The notes: generated by a model from the sequence alone, not told the origin. A stretch of 64,000 nucleotides of DNA from Lachnospiraceae bacterium (GCA_028696165.1 JAQVHQ010000006.1:1-64000), one strand, 5' to 3'. Counted from the stretch's first letter, positions 35,267-45,046 are shown. A program made the numbers and translations.

Positions 35267-36780
35267 TATTCTTTGTCACCTCCAGCAATTGTACTCATAA
35301 TCTTGCTCTGAGTCAGATCTTCGCTTGTGAGTTCACCAACCATCTTACGGTCTCTCATTACAATTAACCGCGAACAGGTACGAAGCATCTCATCTGTTTC
35401 CGAAGAAATAAATGTAACACTCATTCCCTCTGACGCAAGCTTTAATACAAGTTTCTGAATATCTACCTTCGTACCGATATCAATACCACGGGTAGGCTCA
35501 TCTAAAATCAGATACTCCGGATGTGCAAGCAGACAGCGGGCCAGAATAACCTTCTGCTGATTACCACCGGACAAAGATTTAATCGGTGTATCTGCGGATG
35601 CCGTTTTGATATCCAGAAGTTTTATGTACTCATCTGCGAATTTCTCAGCCTCTGCTCTTGAAAATGGTTTGAAGAATCCCTTCAATACCTGAGCTGCCAG
35701 TATGATATTCTCTCTTACGGACAAGTCTCCCACGATACCGTCAGCCTTGCGGTCTTCCGGAAGATAGGCGATACCATTTTTCATAGCATCCAGCGGTTTA
35801 GAGATTTTAATCTCTTTGCCATTCATCTTTACTTTACCTGCAAGCACATGATCTGCGCCGAAGATGGCACGGACACTCTCGCTTCGCCCAGAACCAAGAA
35901 GTCCTACGAATCCATTAACTTCACCCTTATTGATATGGAAGTTAAATGGCTGAATACCTGCATCGCTCTCTAAGCCTTCTGCTTCAAATACCGGTGCCGC
36001 ACCCTTAGCATCATATGTGTCCTGTTCACCGCGGATATCTGCCATATCATCTAATTCTTTACCAAGCATCTTCGCAACTAATTTAACGCGGGGAAGATCC
36101 TTGATTTCATATTCGCCTACAAGCTTGCCATCGCGCAGGACTGTGATTTTATCACATACCTCATATACCTGCTCCAGGAAATGTGTTACAAAGATAATTC
36201 CAACACCTTTTGCTTTCAAATCACGCATAAGTCCAAACAGCTTTTGAACCTCCTGCTCGTCCAGAGAAGAGGTTGGCTCATCTAATATTAACACTTTACA
36301 TTCCATATCTACCGCACGGGCAATTGCAACCATCTGCTGAATAGCGATGGAACAACTGGATAACTGCTGTGTCGCTCTTGCTGGTATATCCAAAGACTGA
36401 AGAATCTTATCTGCCTCTTTGTTCATCTGGCCCCATTTTGTAAATGGCCCTTTTGTCCTTCCAATGAACATATTCTCAGCCACTGTCAGATTCGGACAGA
36501 GGGTAATCTCCTGATATACTGTACTGATTCCAAGTTTCTGTGCATCCTGAGGGGAATGAATCACTGCTTCTTTCTCATCACCCTTTAAGAATATCTTTCC
36601 TTCATCTTTCCCATATACACCTGTTAATACCTTAATCAAAGTTGATTTTCCGGCACCATTTTCACCCATTAATGCATGAATTTCACCTTCACATAAAGTA
36701 AAATCTACTGCCTGTAAAGCACGTACACCAGGGAAACTTTTGTGAATATTTCTCATTTCCAATACCGTTCTATCTTCCAC
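35266..36780 (-). CDS. Sugar ABC transporter ATPase (YtfR/RbsA-like, two ABC domains)
   Basis: About 504 aa. Two ABC domains: the first with Walker A GENGAGKSTLIKVL near residues 40-53 and LILDEPTSSLDEQE; the second with a changed Walker A (LLGSGRSESVRAIFG) and LSGGNQQKVILARCLL plus LILDEPTRGIDIGTKVDIQK. An intact first and degenerate second nucleotide site is usual for this family. Start uncertain: a GTG at 36792 overlaps the AGGAGG itself, so the in-frame GTG at 36780 is more likely. It lies between the binding protein and the permeases. Confidence 0.93.
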   Translation of the reverse strand: MEDRTVLEMRNIHKSFPGVRALQAVDFTLCEGEIHALMGENGAGKSTLIKVLTGVYGKDEGKIFLKGDEKEAVIHSPQDAQKLGISTVYQEITLCPNLTVAENMFIGRTKGPFTKWGQMNKEADKILQSLDIPARATQQLSSCSIAIQQMVAIARAVDMECKVLILDEPTSSLDEQEVQKLFGLMRDLKAKGVGIIFVTHFLEQVYEVCDKITVLRDGKLVGEYEIKDLPRVKLVAKMLGKELDDMADIRGEQDTYDAKGAAPVFEAEGLESDAGIQPFNFHINKGEVNGFVGLLGSGRSESVRAIFGADHVLAGKVKMNGKEIKISKPLDAMKNGIAYLPEDRKADGIVGDLSVRENIILAAQVLKGFFKPFSRAEAEKFADEYIKLLDIKTASADTPIKSLSGGNQQKVILARCLLAHPEYLILDEPTRGIDIGTKVDIQKLVLKLASEGMSVTFISSETDEMLRTCSRLIVMRDRKMVGELTSEDLTQSKIMSTIAGGDKE

Positions 36781-36816
36781 CTGTGTATTCACCTCCTAAA
36801 AAAAGTCCAAAAGTTT

Positions 36817-36874
36817 TAAAAGGCGCGCGGTGCATGCGTACGAATCATCCTTTACGCTGCGCCGCGCGCTTTTA
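36817..36874. other. GC-rich stem-loop between binding-protein and ATPase genes
   Basis: AAAAGGCGCGCGG..GC pairs with GC..CCGCGCGCTTTT across an approximately 30-nt loop. Very stable, with short T-runs on both strands. Such intercistronic stems usually stabilise the upstream message or cause partial termination, giving more binding protein than ATPase. Confidence 0.7.
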
Positions 36875-36898
36875 ATTACTTATCAATCTTATGGTTAA

Positions 36899-37939
36899 TT
36901 AGATACCGTAAGAATCAACATCTTCCTGTGTAATAGTAGTTGCGTCGAATCCTTTTTCATCCATGATGATAGTTTTTTCTTCAACGGTTCCGCCACTCTG
37001 GATAGTTTTGATGATTTCATCAATGTAAGAAGCCTGGAATGGGTTACACTGTCCATCATAGTTCCAGTTCTGAGCAAGAAGTTCTTCTAATGCCCATTTG
37101 TTACAGTCAAATCCCATAACGATGACATCTTTGCCAACACCGTGAGAGATATTTGCTTTGTCAAGAGCTGCTACAGCACCTTTTGCCATATCATCATTCT
37201 CTGCATAGATTACATTAAAGCTTTCGCCTGAATCAATTACAGACTGAACGATCTGCTGAGCTTTTTCTGCATTCCACTCTGCGGTCTGCTGTGTAACAAG
37301 GGTCCATCCTTCAGAAGCAACTGCTTCATCAAGAGCTCCTGTACGTCCCTGCTGTGCTGCAGATCCCATAACACCCTGAAGGTGAATTACATTATATGCA
37401 TCAAGTTCCTGTGATTTCATCCACTCTACAGCTGTTTCGCCTTCTTTAGCCATATCAGATACGATAGATGCTTCATAGAGACTTTCGTCTGCATCGATAG
37501 TACGGTCAAATAAGATAACTCTGATTCCTGCGTCCTGAGCATCCTGCAGAACTGAATCCCAACCTGCAGTATCTGCTGCGGAAAGCAGAAGATAATCAAC
37601 ACCATCCTGAATAAATTTCTGTGCAGCTGTAATCTGCTCGTCGTTCTTTAAACTGTAAGCAAATGAAGCTTCATATCCGTTCTCTTCTGTAAACATTTCT
37701 TTCATGTCTTTATCGTTCGCCGTACGATATCCAGACTCGTTAGGGTCATTGTTGATGATTCCGACTTTGATTAATTCTCCGTCACCTTCTGCGGCTGCTG
37801 CATCATCCGTAGAGGCTTCTTCCTCTGTTGCTGCAGCTGCATCATCGGTAGATGCTTCCTCTGCCTTAGATGAACCACATCCTACCATACCCAATACTAA
37901 AGTTGCTGTCATGAGAGTTGCTAAAACTTTTTTCTTCAT
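36899..37939 (-). CDS. Sugar-binding lipoprotein (YtfQ-like)
   Basis: 346 aa. Lipobox LGMVGCGSS, an Ala/Asp/Glu-rich linker with the duplicated block ASTDDAAAA, then a type-1 sugar-binding fold: IKVGIINNDPNESGYRTAND, VDYLLLSAADTAGWDSVLQDA, IRVILFDRTIDADESLYEA, VIYAENDDMAKGAVAALDKA, VIVMGFDCNKWALEELLAQN. AGGAGG precedes the ATG. It is the receptor for the importer encoded downstream, and upstream lies the sensor kinase/regulator pair that probably controls it. Confidence 0.92.
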   Translation of the reverse strand: MKKKVLATLMTATLVLGMVGCGSSKAEEASTDDAAAATEEEASTDDAAAAEGDGELIKVGIINNDPNESGYRTANDKDMKEMFTEENGYEASFAYSLKNDEQITAAQKFIQDGVDYLLLSAADTAGWDSVLQDAQDAGIRVILFDRTIDADESLYEASIVSDMAKEGETAVEWMKSQELDAYNVIHLQGVMGSAAQQGRTGALDEAVASEGWTLVTQQTAEWNAEKAQQIVQSVIDSGESFNVIYAENDDMAKGAVAALDKANISHGVGKDVIVMGFDCNKWALEELLAQNWNYDGQCNPFQASYIDEIIKTIQSGGTVEEKTIIMDEKGFDATTITQEDVDSYGI

Positions 37940-38109
37940 TTCATTTCCTCCTTGAAAAATAGTCTTTCAAAAGAACTATTCCTTTGATGGTTCTATCTTA
38001 CAACTTGTGCTTTGATAAATCCATGGAGATAAATCACGGAAAAGTTGATTATTTTATCCTGATTTTCAAGAAGTTAATTTTTCTATTTTAAAAGTTAATA
38101 TATCTATTT

Positions 38110-39564
38110 TTATGAAGTTTTTGCCTGCGCATAAGGGAGTCTTAAAGTAACTGTAGTGTATTCTTTATATACACTTTCTATGGAGATACCATAGCTTTCC
38201 CCAAAGTTCAGGCGGATTCTTTCATTTACATTATATAGGCCATAGATGTCACTGCCGATTAAGTTTTTGTTGTGAATTCCCTCACATACCTGTATGAGGC
38301 GCTCAGGTTCTATTCCAATTCCATTGTCCCTAACCTGTATGATAAAGAAGTCCTCTTCCTTTTTTCCGCTGATGATGATTTTACCCTCGCCCCGCTTATT
38401 TTTAATACCGTGGTATAGGGCATTCTCCACCAATGGCTGAATGGTAATCTTTGGAATCGTATACTGACACAGTTCTTCTGGAATATTTATCTCATATTTT
38501 AAGATATCCTGATAGCGAACCTGTTGTATCTCCAGATAACTTCTGACATGCTGCAGTTCCTTACGGATGGAGATAATATCCTCGCCGCGATTTAGAGAAG
38601 TCCTGAAAAATTCCGACAGACTGCCAACCATGCTGACCACTTTCTTCTCGTCTCCCGCTTCTGCCAGCCATATGATGGCATCTAAAGTATTATATAAGAA
38701 ATGTGGATTAATCTGGGCTTGCAGAAGTTCAAATTCTGCCTTTCTAAGACGGATTTGTTCCTCCGTCACCTGTTCAAGCAGTTCATTAATCTTATCAATC
38801 ATGGCATTAAGTGAATCGCTGAGTGCGCAGATTTCCACACCATTTCTCACATCCGAACGCACGGACAAATCCCCCTTAGCCACCTGACTTGTCACATCAC
38901 ATACTTTCCGTATGGGGTGGGTGATACTAAGCGGAATATAGTAAGAAAGGATGAGAATTAAAAGAGAAATTATAGCAAACACGGTCACAGTGATACGAAT
39001 CATATCTAAAAAGAAATCCTGATATTCTGCACGTGCCTGCTGCAAATCTCTGATTTCATAATACAGATATTGATAGACACTCTCCTGCAAAAGTGCTGTT
39101 ACAATCTGAACGTCATTCTCCCAGATTTGAATATTGTCCTCGTATTTATTGCCCTCTTTCAGATTTTCTTCTATACGGTCTTTATAATTTTCCAGGTTTG
39201 CCAGATATTTCTTAACACTGTCCAACTGATCCTCATTCGTCTTTGACACGGTTAGATTCTCAAGCTTTCCGACGATACGATTGGCATTGCTTAACATCTC
39301 ATCTAAACTGGATTCTTCCACTGATTTATTTTCCACAATCAGAAGATAAGTCTCGTAATCGAAGTCCTTCTTAAAATCCAGACTGAATCCACTGGCCACT
39401 ACAGCAGAATCAATCATATCATCATATTTTCTATTGCCTGTCCATAGATTGTAAAAGCAGAATATAAGAAGTGAGAGTATGGGAACCAGCAAAAGTAAGT
39501 AAGAAAGCCTGATCTTAGCAGCAAGCGTGGAATTGTTATAATACTTTACCAGCTTCTCCTTCAT
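38110..39564 (-). CDS. YesM-type sensor histidine kinase
   Basis: 484 aa. Transmembrane helix at 20-41 (LLLVPILSLLIFCFY), extracellular helical sensor to about 180, second helix (MIRITVTVFAIISLLILILS), HAMP (PIRKVCDVTSQVAKGDLSVR), the His_kinase phospho-acceptor in LLQAQINPHFLYNTLDAIIW, and a HATPase with VENALYHGIKNK and VRDNGIGI. Start overlaps the response-regulator stop by 4 nt. Such kinases sense sugars, often with a binding protein, and phosphorylate a YesN-type partner. Confidence 0.95.
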   Translation of the reverse strand: MKEKLVKYYNNSTLAAKIRLSYLLLLVPILSLLIFCFYNLWTGNRKYDDMIDSAVVASGFSLDFKKDFDYETYLLIVENKSVEESSLDEMLSNANRIVGKLENLTVSKTNEDQLDSVKKYLANLENYKDRIEENLKEGNKYEDNIQIWENDVQIVTALLQESVYQYLYYEIRDLQQARAEYQDFFLDMIRITVTVFAIISLLILILSYYIPLSITHPIRKVCDVTSQVAKGDLSVRSDVRNGVEICALSDSLNAMIDKINELLEQVTEEQIRLRKAEFELLQAQINPHFLYNTLDAIIWLAEAGDEKKVVSMVGSLSEFFRTSLNRGEDIISIRKELQHVRSYLEIQQVRYQDILKYEINIPEELCQYTIPKITIQPLVENALYHGIKNKRGEGKIIISGKKEEDFFIIQVRDNGIGIEPERLIQVCEGIHNKNLIGSDIYGLYNVNERIRLNFGESYGISIESVYKEYTTVTLRLPYAQAKTS

Positions 39565-41192
39565 TGATCTCCTCCCTCTGCTCTTCCCTCATTACGATAC
39601 TGTGTAGGCGTCATATCCTGCGTCTTTTTAAATAAATAGGAGAAATAATGCGAATCCTTATATCCCACATCCCGGCTGATTTCGCTGCTCCTCTTTCCTG
39701 TGCAGCGAAGCAGTTCTTTGGCCTTATTCATCCTGTAATCTGTCAGATATCTGGTAAAAGTCTGTCCTGTATACTGACTGAATACAGTACTTAAATGGTT
39801 CGGAGAAAAATTCACATGAGAAGCCAGAAGATTTAGGGAAATCTGATCATCCGCGTAATTATCTTCTATGTACTTCTTCACTTCATCCACCACATCCCCA
39901 TATTGATTGCTGACCGCGCTTTCTCTTAATTCCAATGCCTTTGTCATAATTCTCACAATATATGCGATGGCATTCTCCTTAGTCTGAAGAGTAGATGCAT
40001 TCTGGTCCGGTGATTCGATTTCACCACGGGCAAATTGAAGACCTTCCACAAAATCGGCCACACAAAAATAGGAATCCATGGTAATATACTGGCGAAACAT
40101 ATGGGACTGCATTGCGTTGGTATCAAGCGCATTGAAAAATTCTTCTATAAAATAAACGACTTCCTCTTTATCTCCCGTCTTTAGAAATTCCCGCATTCTT
40201 CCATTATCAATCTGCTTTGGATTTACATTGCCAAGGCTAAACTCACTTTTATCCAGATAGGCCCTTTGAACGATTTCCGTACTGTTTAAGATATGACACC
40301 CCTGTACCAGATAGCGGTGTGCGAAAGCATGATTAGCCGCCTCAAAAGAACTTGGCAGTTCTCTCAGACGATTGACCGGCACACCTATACCACCAAAATA
40401 ATATATATTCTCATATTCTTCCCAGATTGATTTTAACTGGTGAAGATGAGCATTCTGAATCATTTCCAATTCTTCCTTAGAATCAGCTTTAAACAGAAGT
40501 GCCTTTCCCTCCAGATTTCGATCAAAATATATAACTTTAGATTCATCTGCAATAGCGCCGATTTTTTCTTCTATCTCAAGCAAAGTATTGGAATATTCAT
40601 CCCGGGTCTGATTGCGAAAGCGCATCTTAATCAGGACGATATTATGCCACATGGAGGATAAATTAATATGCAGTTTATCTGCCATCTCCAGCAATTCCAC
40701 CAGCGATTTCGCACCGGTAACCAGATATTGGAAAAGCTCTTTTTTCTCTTTTAAGAGATTCTCCTCCATCTCCTTTTTATATCGTTCCCGAAGTTCCCGT
40801 TCTTTACGCTTTTCCATAATTTTATCGGCTAATCCATCCACCTCTTTTAACAATTCTTCACTGTTAATCGGTTTTGTCAGGTATTCCGCCACACCGACAC
40901 GTATAGCTTCCTTCGCATATTCAAATTCCGCATATCCCGTCAATATGATAATCTCAATCCACGGCATCTCCTTTTTAATCAGCTTGCTTAAAACCAGCCC
41001 ATCCATGAAGGGCATACGAATATCTGTTATGACAATATCCGGCTTTAACTTCTGAATCATGGAAAATGCCAGTTCTCCATCCCCAGCCTCTCCACAGAAA
41101 TCATACCCGTGTTCCTGCCATTTTATATTATTTTTGATTCCCTCCCGCACAACGAACTCATCTTCAACCAAAAACACCTTCAACTTTTCCAT
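39561..41192 (-). CDS. YesN-type response regulator with AraC output domain
   Basis: 543 aa. The receiver domain (residues 1-120, LKVFLVEDEFVVREGIKNNI, phospho-Asp in DIVITDIRMPFMDG, Lys in YLTKPINSEELL) is followed by a long helical middle region and a C-terminal AraC double HTH (ISLNLLASHVNFSPNHLSTV, GYKDSHYFSYLFKKTQDMTP). ATG 41192 was chosen since it starts the receiver domain; an in-frame frame upstream to 41237 lacks homology. It heads the operon regulator-kinase-binding protein-ATPase-permeases and likely activates the sugar importer. Confidence 0.95.
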   Translation of the reverse strand: MEKLKVFLVEDEFVVREGIKNNIKWQEHGYDFCGEAGDGELAFSMIQKLKPDIVITDIRMPFMDGLVLSKLIKKEMPWIEIIILTGYAEFEYAKEAIRVGVAEYLTKPINSEELLKEVDGLADKIMEKRKERELRERYKKEMEENLLKEKKELFQYLVTGAKSLVELLEMADKLHINLSSMWHNIVLIKMRFRNQTRDEYSNTLLEIEEKIGAIADESKVIYFDRNLEGKALLFKADSKEELEMIQNAHLHQLKSIWEEYENIYYFGGIGVPVNRLRELPSSFEAANHAFAHRYLVQGCHILNSTEIVQRAYLDKSEFSLGNVNPKQIDNGRMREFLKTGDKEEVVYFIEEFFNALDTNAMQSHMFRQYITMDSYFCVADFVEGLQFARGEIESPDQNASTLQTKENAIAYIVRIMTKALELRESAVSNQYGDVVDEVKKYIEDNYADDQISLNLLASHVNFSPNHLSTVFSQYTGQTFTRYLTDYRMNKAKELLRCTGKRSSEISRDVGYKDSHYFSYLFKKTQDMTPTQYRNEGRAEGGDQ

Positions 41193-41244
41193 GTAAACCT
41201 GCCCTCTCATTTTGTCAATTATGACGCTATCTACCACCTGGTTT

Positions 41245-41919
41245 CTATGAAATATACTTTACCTTACATATCTCATATACTTTACCTTCTTGATTTTTGT
41301 ATATACTTATTTCTTTTGTAAGCAGCACATCATAAATAACACTATCGTCTTTCATACAAATAATCCCATACGTTTTTCTTCCCTTTGAGTATGTACTTAC
41401 AATCTTTCCTGTACCTAATAATTGTGGATATTCCTCATCCTCGGATAACTCAAAAAAATATTTAAAATTAAATCTATTTAAGCGTTTATAACGTAGAATA
41501 AATGCCTTTCTATGTCCAATCATTCCCATAGTTATATCACAAACACCAGTAATAATACAATAAAATAATGATACGCCAAGCGCAATATCAGGCTTTCCTA
41601 TTGACACTATAAACCAATAAAAAGCAGACGCTATCACATATCCCCAAAGACACAAATGTGCACTAATATAAAGTTCCTTTGGCAATTCTTTTATCTCATG
41701 ATTATCGTATTTAAACATCCATTTAAATTTACGAATTTTAACACGTTCACTAATTGGGCGATCCGTCCATAAATGGTTACTTTCATACATTTTAGGAAAT
41801 GTATTATCAAAAAAAAGGAACACTTCCACTGCCATTATTATCCAATTTCCAATAATATAATTTTTTTTCCAATAGAAAAACAGCATTAAAATTATTGCAT
41901 ACACAGATTTTTTGTACAT
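41245..41919 (-). CDS. Hypothetical membrane protein of the RHS island
   Basis: 224 aa from ATG 41919 with AAAGGA 9 nt upstream. Four hydrophobic segments (YAIILMLFFYWKKNYIIGNW, IIMAVEVFLFF, AHLCLWGYVIASAFYWFIVS, ALGVSLFYCIITGVCDITMG). The C-terminal domain reads GTGKIVSTYSKGRKTYGIIC and resembles small beta domains seen in the other island genes. AT-rich unlike the flanking operon. Its place behind a decayed RHS tip suggests an immunity or immunity-like protein, but no family is recognised. Confidence 0.6.
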   Translation of the reverse strand: MYKKSVYAIILMLFFYWKKNYIIGNWIIMAVEVFLFFDNTFPKMYESNHLWTDRPISERVKIRKFKWMFKYDNHEIKELPKELYISAHLCLWGYVIASAFYWFIVSIGKPDIALGVSLFYCIITGVCDITMGMIGHRKAFILRYKRLNRFNFKYFFELSEDEEYPQLLGTGKIVSTYSKGRKTYGIICMKDDSVIYDVLLTKEISIYKNQEGKVYEICKVKYIS

Positions 41920-42130
41920 ACCGTATAATCCTTTCATATTATGATCTACTGAACAATAAACAATCTTGAATTGTATCCAAAGGAGCTTTCCCCGATTTAA
42001 TACTTTTTTCTATTAAATTAAAAGTTGTATAGCAATCATATTTTCCCTTCAAATCCTTCTATCGCTGTCATTTGATTAATGTATGACATGTTTTTTTGTC
42101 CTATATTTATTTCAAGATTTTAATACGACC

Positions 42131-42430
42131 TTATTTCTTTATGAGTAGAAATCTTGGCGGCGGTCCAAACATCTGCTCGCCTCGATAATATGCAACTCCA
42201 TTTCCAAGGTATACAATAGCAGTCTCTGATTCTAGTACAACTCTTGTTAAAGCATCTTCCATCATTAATGAACCAATGTAGGTTTCTCCCATAAAATACA
42301 CCTTATCATCTGAATTTCCACTTACTTTTCTAAGATATTTTTCCAATTCCTCCACTCCCATGTATTCCATCTGATGCATATATTCTTGAATAAAATAATT
42401 TGGCACATCAAAGTTTTTCATCATAACCAT
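42131..42430 (-). CDS. Hypothetical small protein of the RHS island
   Basis: 99 aa from ATG 42430, AAAGGA 6 nt upstream. Helical N-terminus (VPNYFIQEYMHQMEYMGVEE), then VYFMGETYIGSLMMEDALTR and a C-terminal strand-rich part ending PPPRFLLIKK. No membrane helix. It lies just downstream of the decayed RHS tip at 42585-42835 and may be an orphan immunity gene. Not recognised. Confidence 0.55.
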   Translation of the reverse strand: MVMMKNFDVPNYFIQEYMHQMEYMGVEELEKYLRKVSGNSDDKVYFMGETYIGSLMMEDALTRVVLESETAIVYLGNGVAYYRGEQMFGPPPRFLLIKK

Positions 42431-42584
42431 CTCTCGTCCTTTTGCTTTTCAATTCCCAAATTATTCTTTCTCTTTTATATTTCACTACGAATAAATTAAC
42501 TATTTCTATTTCTATTTCATTCATTATTCTCATCTTCTTTCATTTTTTAGTATACTAATATATAGATGATTGAATTTCAGATAC

Positions 42585-42835
42585 TTAACCAGGAAAAAAT
42601 CTCGTTCTGTACTGGACCGTATTTCTGTTTCCGCCCTTACTCTGTGTACTGTCCGACATGCTTATCTGGCGGTCTCAGCTGTTATACTGATAGCTTACCA
42701 CCTGGTTTCCCCCGCTGTCAATCAGTCCTGTGCTATCCTGCTGCCATTATGAATGTCATAGTAGTCCTCTCTGTTTAATCTCATGGAGAACATACTCCCA
42801 TCTGCATCTCACAACAATAGTAATCTGTGTACCCT
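42585..42835 (-). pseudogene. Decayed RHS core/tip fragment (third copy)
   Basis: Nucleotide similarity to the end of the RHS core at 50370-50560 is clear (GGCGGTCTCAGCTGTTATAC, GTTTAATCTCATGGAGAACA) but the frame is broken by stops and changes. It lies downstream of the lysin gene exactly where the intact copy 2 has the same fragment. The stretch 42431-42584 is AT-rich with no feature. Confidence 0.75.
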
Positions 42836-42841
42836 CCCATT

Positions 42842-42870
42842 AAAAAAGCAGGCACCTTCAGATGCCTGCC
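42842..42870 (-). terminator. Terminator of lysin gene, copy 1
   Basis: On the minus strand GCAGGCATC-loop-GGTGCCTGC followed by TTTTTTAAT, 12 nt after the lysin stop. Confidence 0.88.
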
Positions 42871-42882
42871 TGCATATTTCTT

Positions 42883-43881
42883 TTATGAAAATAATGCTCC
42901 CCAGCTTTCTTTTCCAATCACACCATCTACTTTCAGTCCTTTATCCTGCTGGAATGAAATGACTGCGGCCCTCATCATCTCCCCGAACTGCGCATCAATA
43001 TTCCCCCTGTAATACCCTTTTCCTGCAAGAATACCCTCTGCCAGTGCTGTAAAAGTTCCACCATCTCCACTTCTTGTGACTGCTTTCTGTGCAGCCTTCA
43101 TGGACTTTTCTCCGAAATTTGTATTCCCTGGATTCAGGTCATACTTGTACTTCCGGTTACATACATCCTTCCATACTGCCAGCGCACCATTCCGGGTCTT
43201 TTTCCCATACTGGTTATCTTCCTCAAGAAGCCCATTACAGTATGTCTCCAGTATCTGCGGATACCAGATATTCAGCCATTTCTGGAAAGACTCTACTTTT
43301 CCATGTCCCATTCCCCGGGATGCTGTGGCTGGCTTGGTGGGTGTGGCTGCTGTATCTTTATCCTCATAATCCATGATACAGTAGCCTTTGATAGACGAAT
43401 CCTTCAACCCATAATCCTTCTCTTTTACCGTTCCTCCGTTTCTGTCTCCATAGAGAGCGGAGGTGTTTCCCTCATTAGTATAGATTCTCCCATTTCCAAT
43501 CTGCACGACTCTTCCAATGTGTGAATGTTTAAATATCACCAGGCATCCCCTCTGTGGTTTTGAGGAAACCCTGCCTGCCTTTGAAAATGCATCATAGATG
43601 GCAAAGCAGTTATATCCCTGATAATCTCTTCTTGTCATGTGAAAGTTGTTCAATGCACCTTCCACGCCAAATATCTGTGCCTCCAGCCAGAACTGGTAGG
43701 TGGCACACCAGGGCTGCGCCTGACAGCCATTTAATCCCCAGCGTTCTACGTCTCTGGAATATCTGGTATAGTTTCCATATCCTGCATTCTTTTTAAAATC
43801 ATCCAGATATGAAGCACTGTTCTTTTCCTGGTAGCCGGTCTGGCTTTTTGCCAGATCCAGCAGCTTCTGCATACTTCCCAT
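42883..43881 (-). CDS. CHAP-type endolysin with peptidoglycan-binding domain, copy 1
   Basis: 332 aa. The N-terminal cysteine peptidase/amidase domain (GYQEKNSASYLDDF; catalytic Cys in QPWCATYQFW near 55; His in KHSHIGRVVQIG; polar residue in YTNEGNTS) resembles CHAP/NlpC-type phage lysins. A Thr/Pro linker (AATPTKPATAS) leads to C-terminal repeats with a PG-binding_1 pattern (FGEMMRAAVISFQQDKGLKVDGVIGKESW). No signal peptide, so export needs the adjacent holin. ATG 43881 follows GGAGGG; the start is 1 nt past the holin stop. Identical to the copy at 47499-48497. Confidence 0.88.
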   Translation of the reverse strand: MGSMQKLLDLAKSQTGYQEKNSASYLDDFKKNAGYGNYTRYSRDVERWGLNGCQAQPWCATYQFWLEAQIFGVEGALNNFHMTRRDYQGYNCFAIYDAFSKAGRVSSKPQRGCLVIFKHSHIGRVVQIGNGRIYTNEGNTSALYGDRNGGTVKEKDYGLKDSSIKGYCIMDYEDKDTAATPTKPATASRGMGHGKVESFQKWLNIWYPQILETYCNGLLEEDNQYGKKTRNGALAVWKDVCNRKYKYDLNPGNTNFGEKSMKAAQKAVTRSGDGGTFTALAEGILAGKGYYRGNIDAQFGEMMRAAVISFQQDKGLKVDGVIGKESWGALFS

Positions 43882-43882
43882 A

Positions 43883-44308
43883 TCATTTTCCCTCCTTTCC
43901 CGCACTTAGACTCAGTGCATCGATTCCTTTCCTTATTCCATCCGGCAGCGGCAGTCCCATAAGTCCTGCATTCTCCACGATGGATAATGATTCGTTCACT
44001 ATAAATCCTATGCACACGGCATCCCGAATATATTGCGTCTGCATCAGAAGATCCAGCCTTGCCGCAATGAGCACGTACAATAGCGTCATGGCCTTTCTGC
44101 ACAGCCCTTTCCAGCCCGCATGGCTTTCCAGCGCACCACTGGCTGATTTCGGACTTTTCTTAAATACTCCCGGCAGGAGAATTCCTCCTGTAAACCAATC
44201 GATAGCCATAAACAGAACCAGTGTCTGTAAGGCTGTGTCCCAGCCTCCGAAAAGAGATGCTGCAGTGCTTCCCATGAGGCCTGTTCCTATGATTATTTTT
44301 TGTTTCAT
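43883..44308 (-). CDS. Phage-type holin, copy 1
   Basis: 141 aa, three to four transmembrane helices (GLMGSTAASLFGGWDTALQT, LVLFMAIDWFTGGILLPGVF, KAMTLLYVLIAARLDLLM, AVCIGFIVNESLSIVENAGL). This pattern (AIDWFTGG, FIVNESLSIVENAG) is that of the holin/TcdE-like 'toxin secretion/phage lysis holin' family. GAGGTG precedes the ATG. It is translationally linked to the lysin. In copy 2 the ribosome-site context differs by a 1-nt deletion (CACCTCG versus CACCTG on the + strand). Confidence 0.93.
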   Translation of the reverse strand: MKQKIIIGTGLMGSTAASLFGGWDTALQTLVLFMAIDWFTGGILLPGVFKKSPKSASGALESHAGWKGLCRKAMTLLYVLIAARLDLLMQTQYIRDAVCIGFIVNESLSIVENAGLMGLPLPDGIRKGIDALSLSAGKEGK

Positions 44309-44345
44309 TTTATTTTCACCTCGCTTTCTTCTTAAAAATGGGTAC

Positions 44346-44390
44346 AAAAAAGGAAGTGGAACGGGTGGCGATTGTTCCACTTCCTCTTTT
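44346..44390. terminator. Terminator upstream of holin copy 1
   Basis: GGAAGTGGAA (44352-44361) pairs with TTCCACTTCC (44375-44384), T-rich on both strands. It ends transcription from 44447-45046 before the holin. Confidence 0.82.
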
Positions 44391-44446
44391 CATAACTTTA
44401 CTAATAATCTATTATTTTCAAAAATAAATGTATGGCTTGCAAATAA

Positions 44447-45046
44447 TCACACAATATTGCGTATTTGTGCTGCATATTTAATTCCTTTTACATTTTTTAA
44501 TTCTTTTTTTATTTCTTGTGGGGTTATCGGATTTTTAGCAATCGCCATCAATATATATGGATTTTGGAGATTTTTTTGATATGTATTTTTAATAAAATCA
44601 ACATCTATACACTTTACTAACTCCATACCAAATTCTACATTTCTCGCAATTTTACTTATTTTCATGCTGTTAGACCTTTTGCAAAAATTTATCAAACATT
44701 TTTTCTTTTCCAAATTATTTGTATTGCATTCCATCAAGTATATAAGTGTTCCCTCATCTTCCCTTTTTAACTCATATTTATATAAATATGACTCCAATAC
44801 TTCTGCAGAATAATCATCAGAAAAAAATGCTCTTTCCAACAGAGTCTCCCTTGCTTCGTCAACGTACGGAGCCAACAACTGCATTTTAGTATCATCAAAC
44901 TCCATATGTCCCAACTCTATAAGAAGAATTTTAGCTCTTAATAAATAGTTAAATATCTTATCATTTATTTCAGTCTCTGGATTTGTAAAAGTTTTTAAGA
45001 GTTTTTCCCAATATTGTGTTTTTTTCTTCTTGACTCTTTTATTCAA
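44447..45046 (-). CDS. Hypothetical helical-repeat protein of the RHS island
   Basis: 199 aa, helical throughout (LRAKILLIELGHMEFDDTKM, EARETLLERAFFSDDYSAEV, ITPQEIKKELKNV), suggestive of a HEAT-like repeat or immunity fold. The frame starts with TTG 45046, but a good ribosome site AAGGAGATAA stands before an ATG 10 nt upstream that is out of frame and stops after five codons. A 1-nt change near the start may have shifted the real ATG. No family recognised; likely an immunity gene associated with the displaced tip. Confidence 0.55.
   Translation of the reverse strand: MNKRVKKKKTQYWEKLLKTFTNPETEINDKIFNYLLRAKILLIELGHMEFDDTKMQLLAPYVDEARETLLERAFFSDDYSAEVLESYLYKYELKREDEGTLIYLMECNTNNLEKKKCLINFCKRSNSMKISKIARNVEFGMELVKCIDVDFIKNTYQKNLQNPYILMAIAKNPITPQEIKKELKNVKGIKYAAQIRNIV

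Larger units (their letters stand above)
42585..44366 (-). repeat. 1.75-kb direct repeat, copy 1 (RHS fragment + lysin + holin)
   Basis: This block matches 47200-48984 almost base for base from about 42650 to 44366, ending at GAACGGGTGG in both. I saw only scattered differences (for example a C/T in the lysin terminator, one A/G in the holin gene and a 1-nt indel before it). The left edge fades in the RHS fragment, which has decayed more in this copy. Recent duplication or gene conversion is implied. Confidence 0.93.
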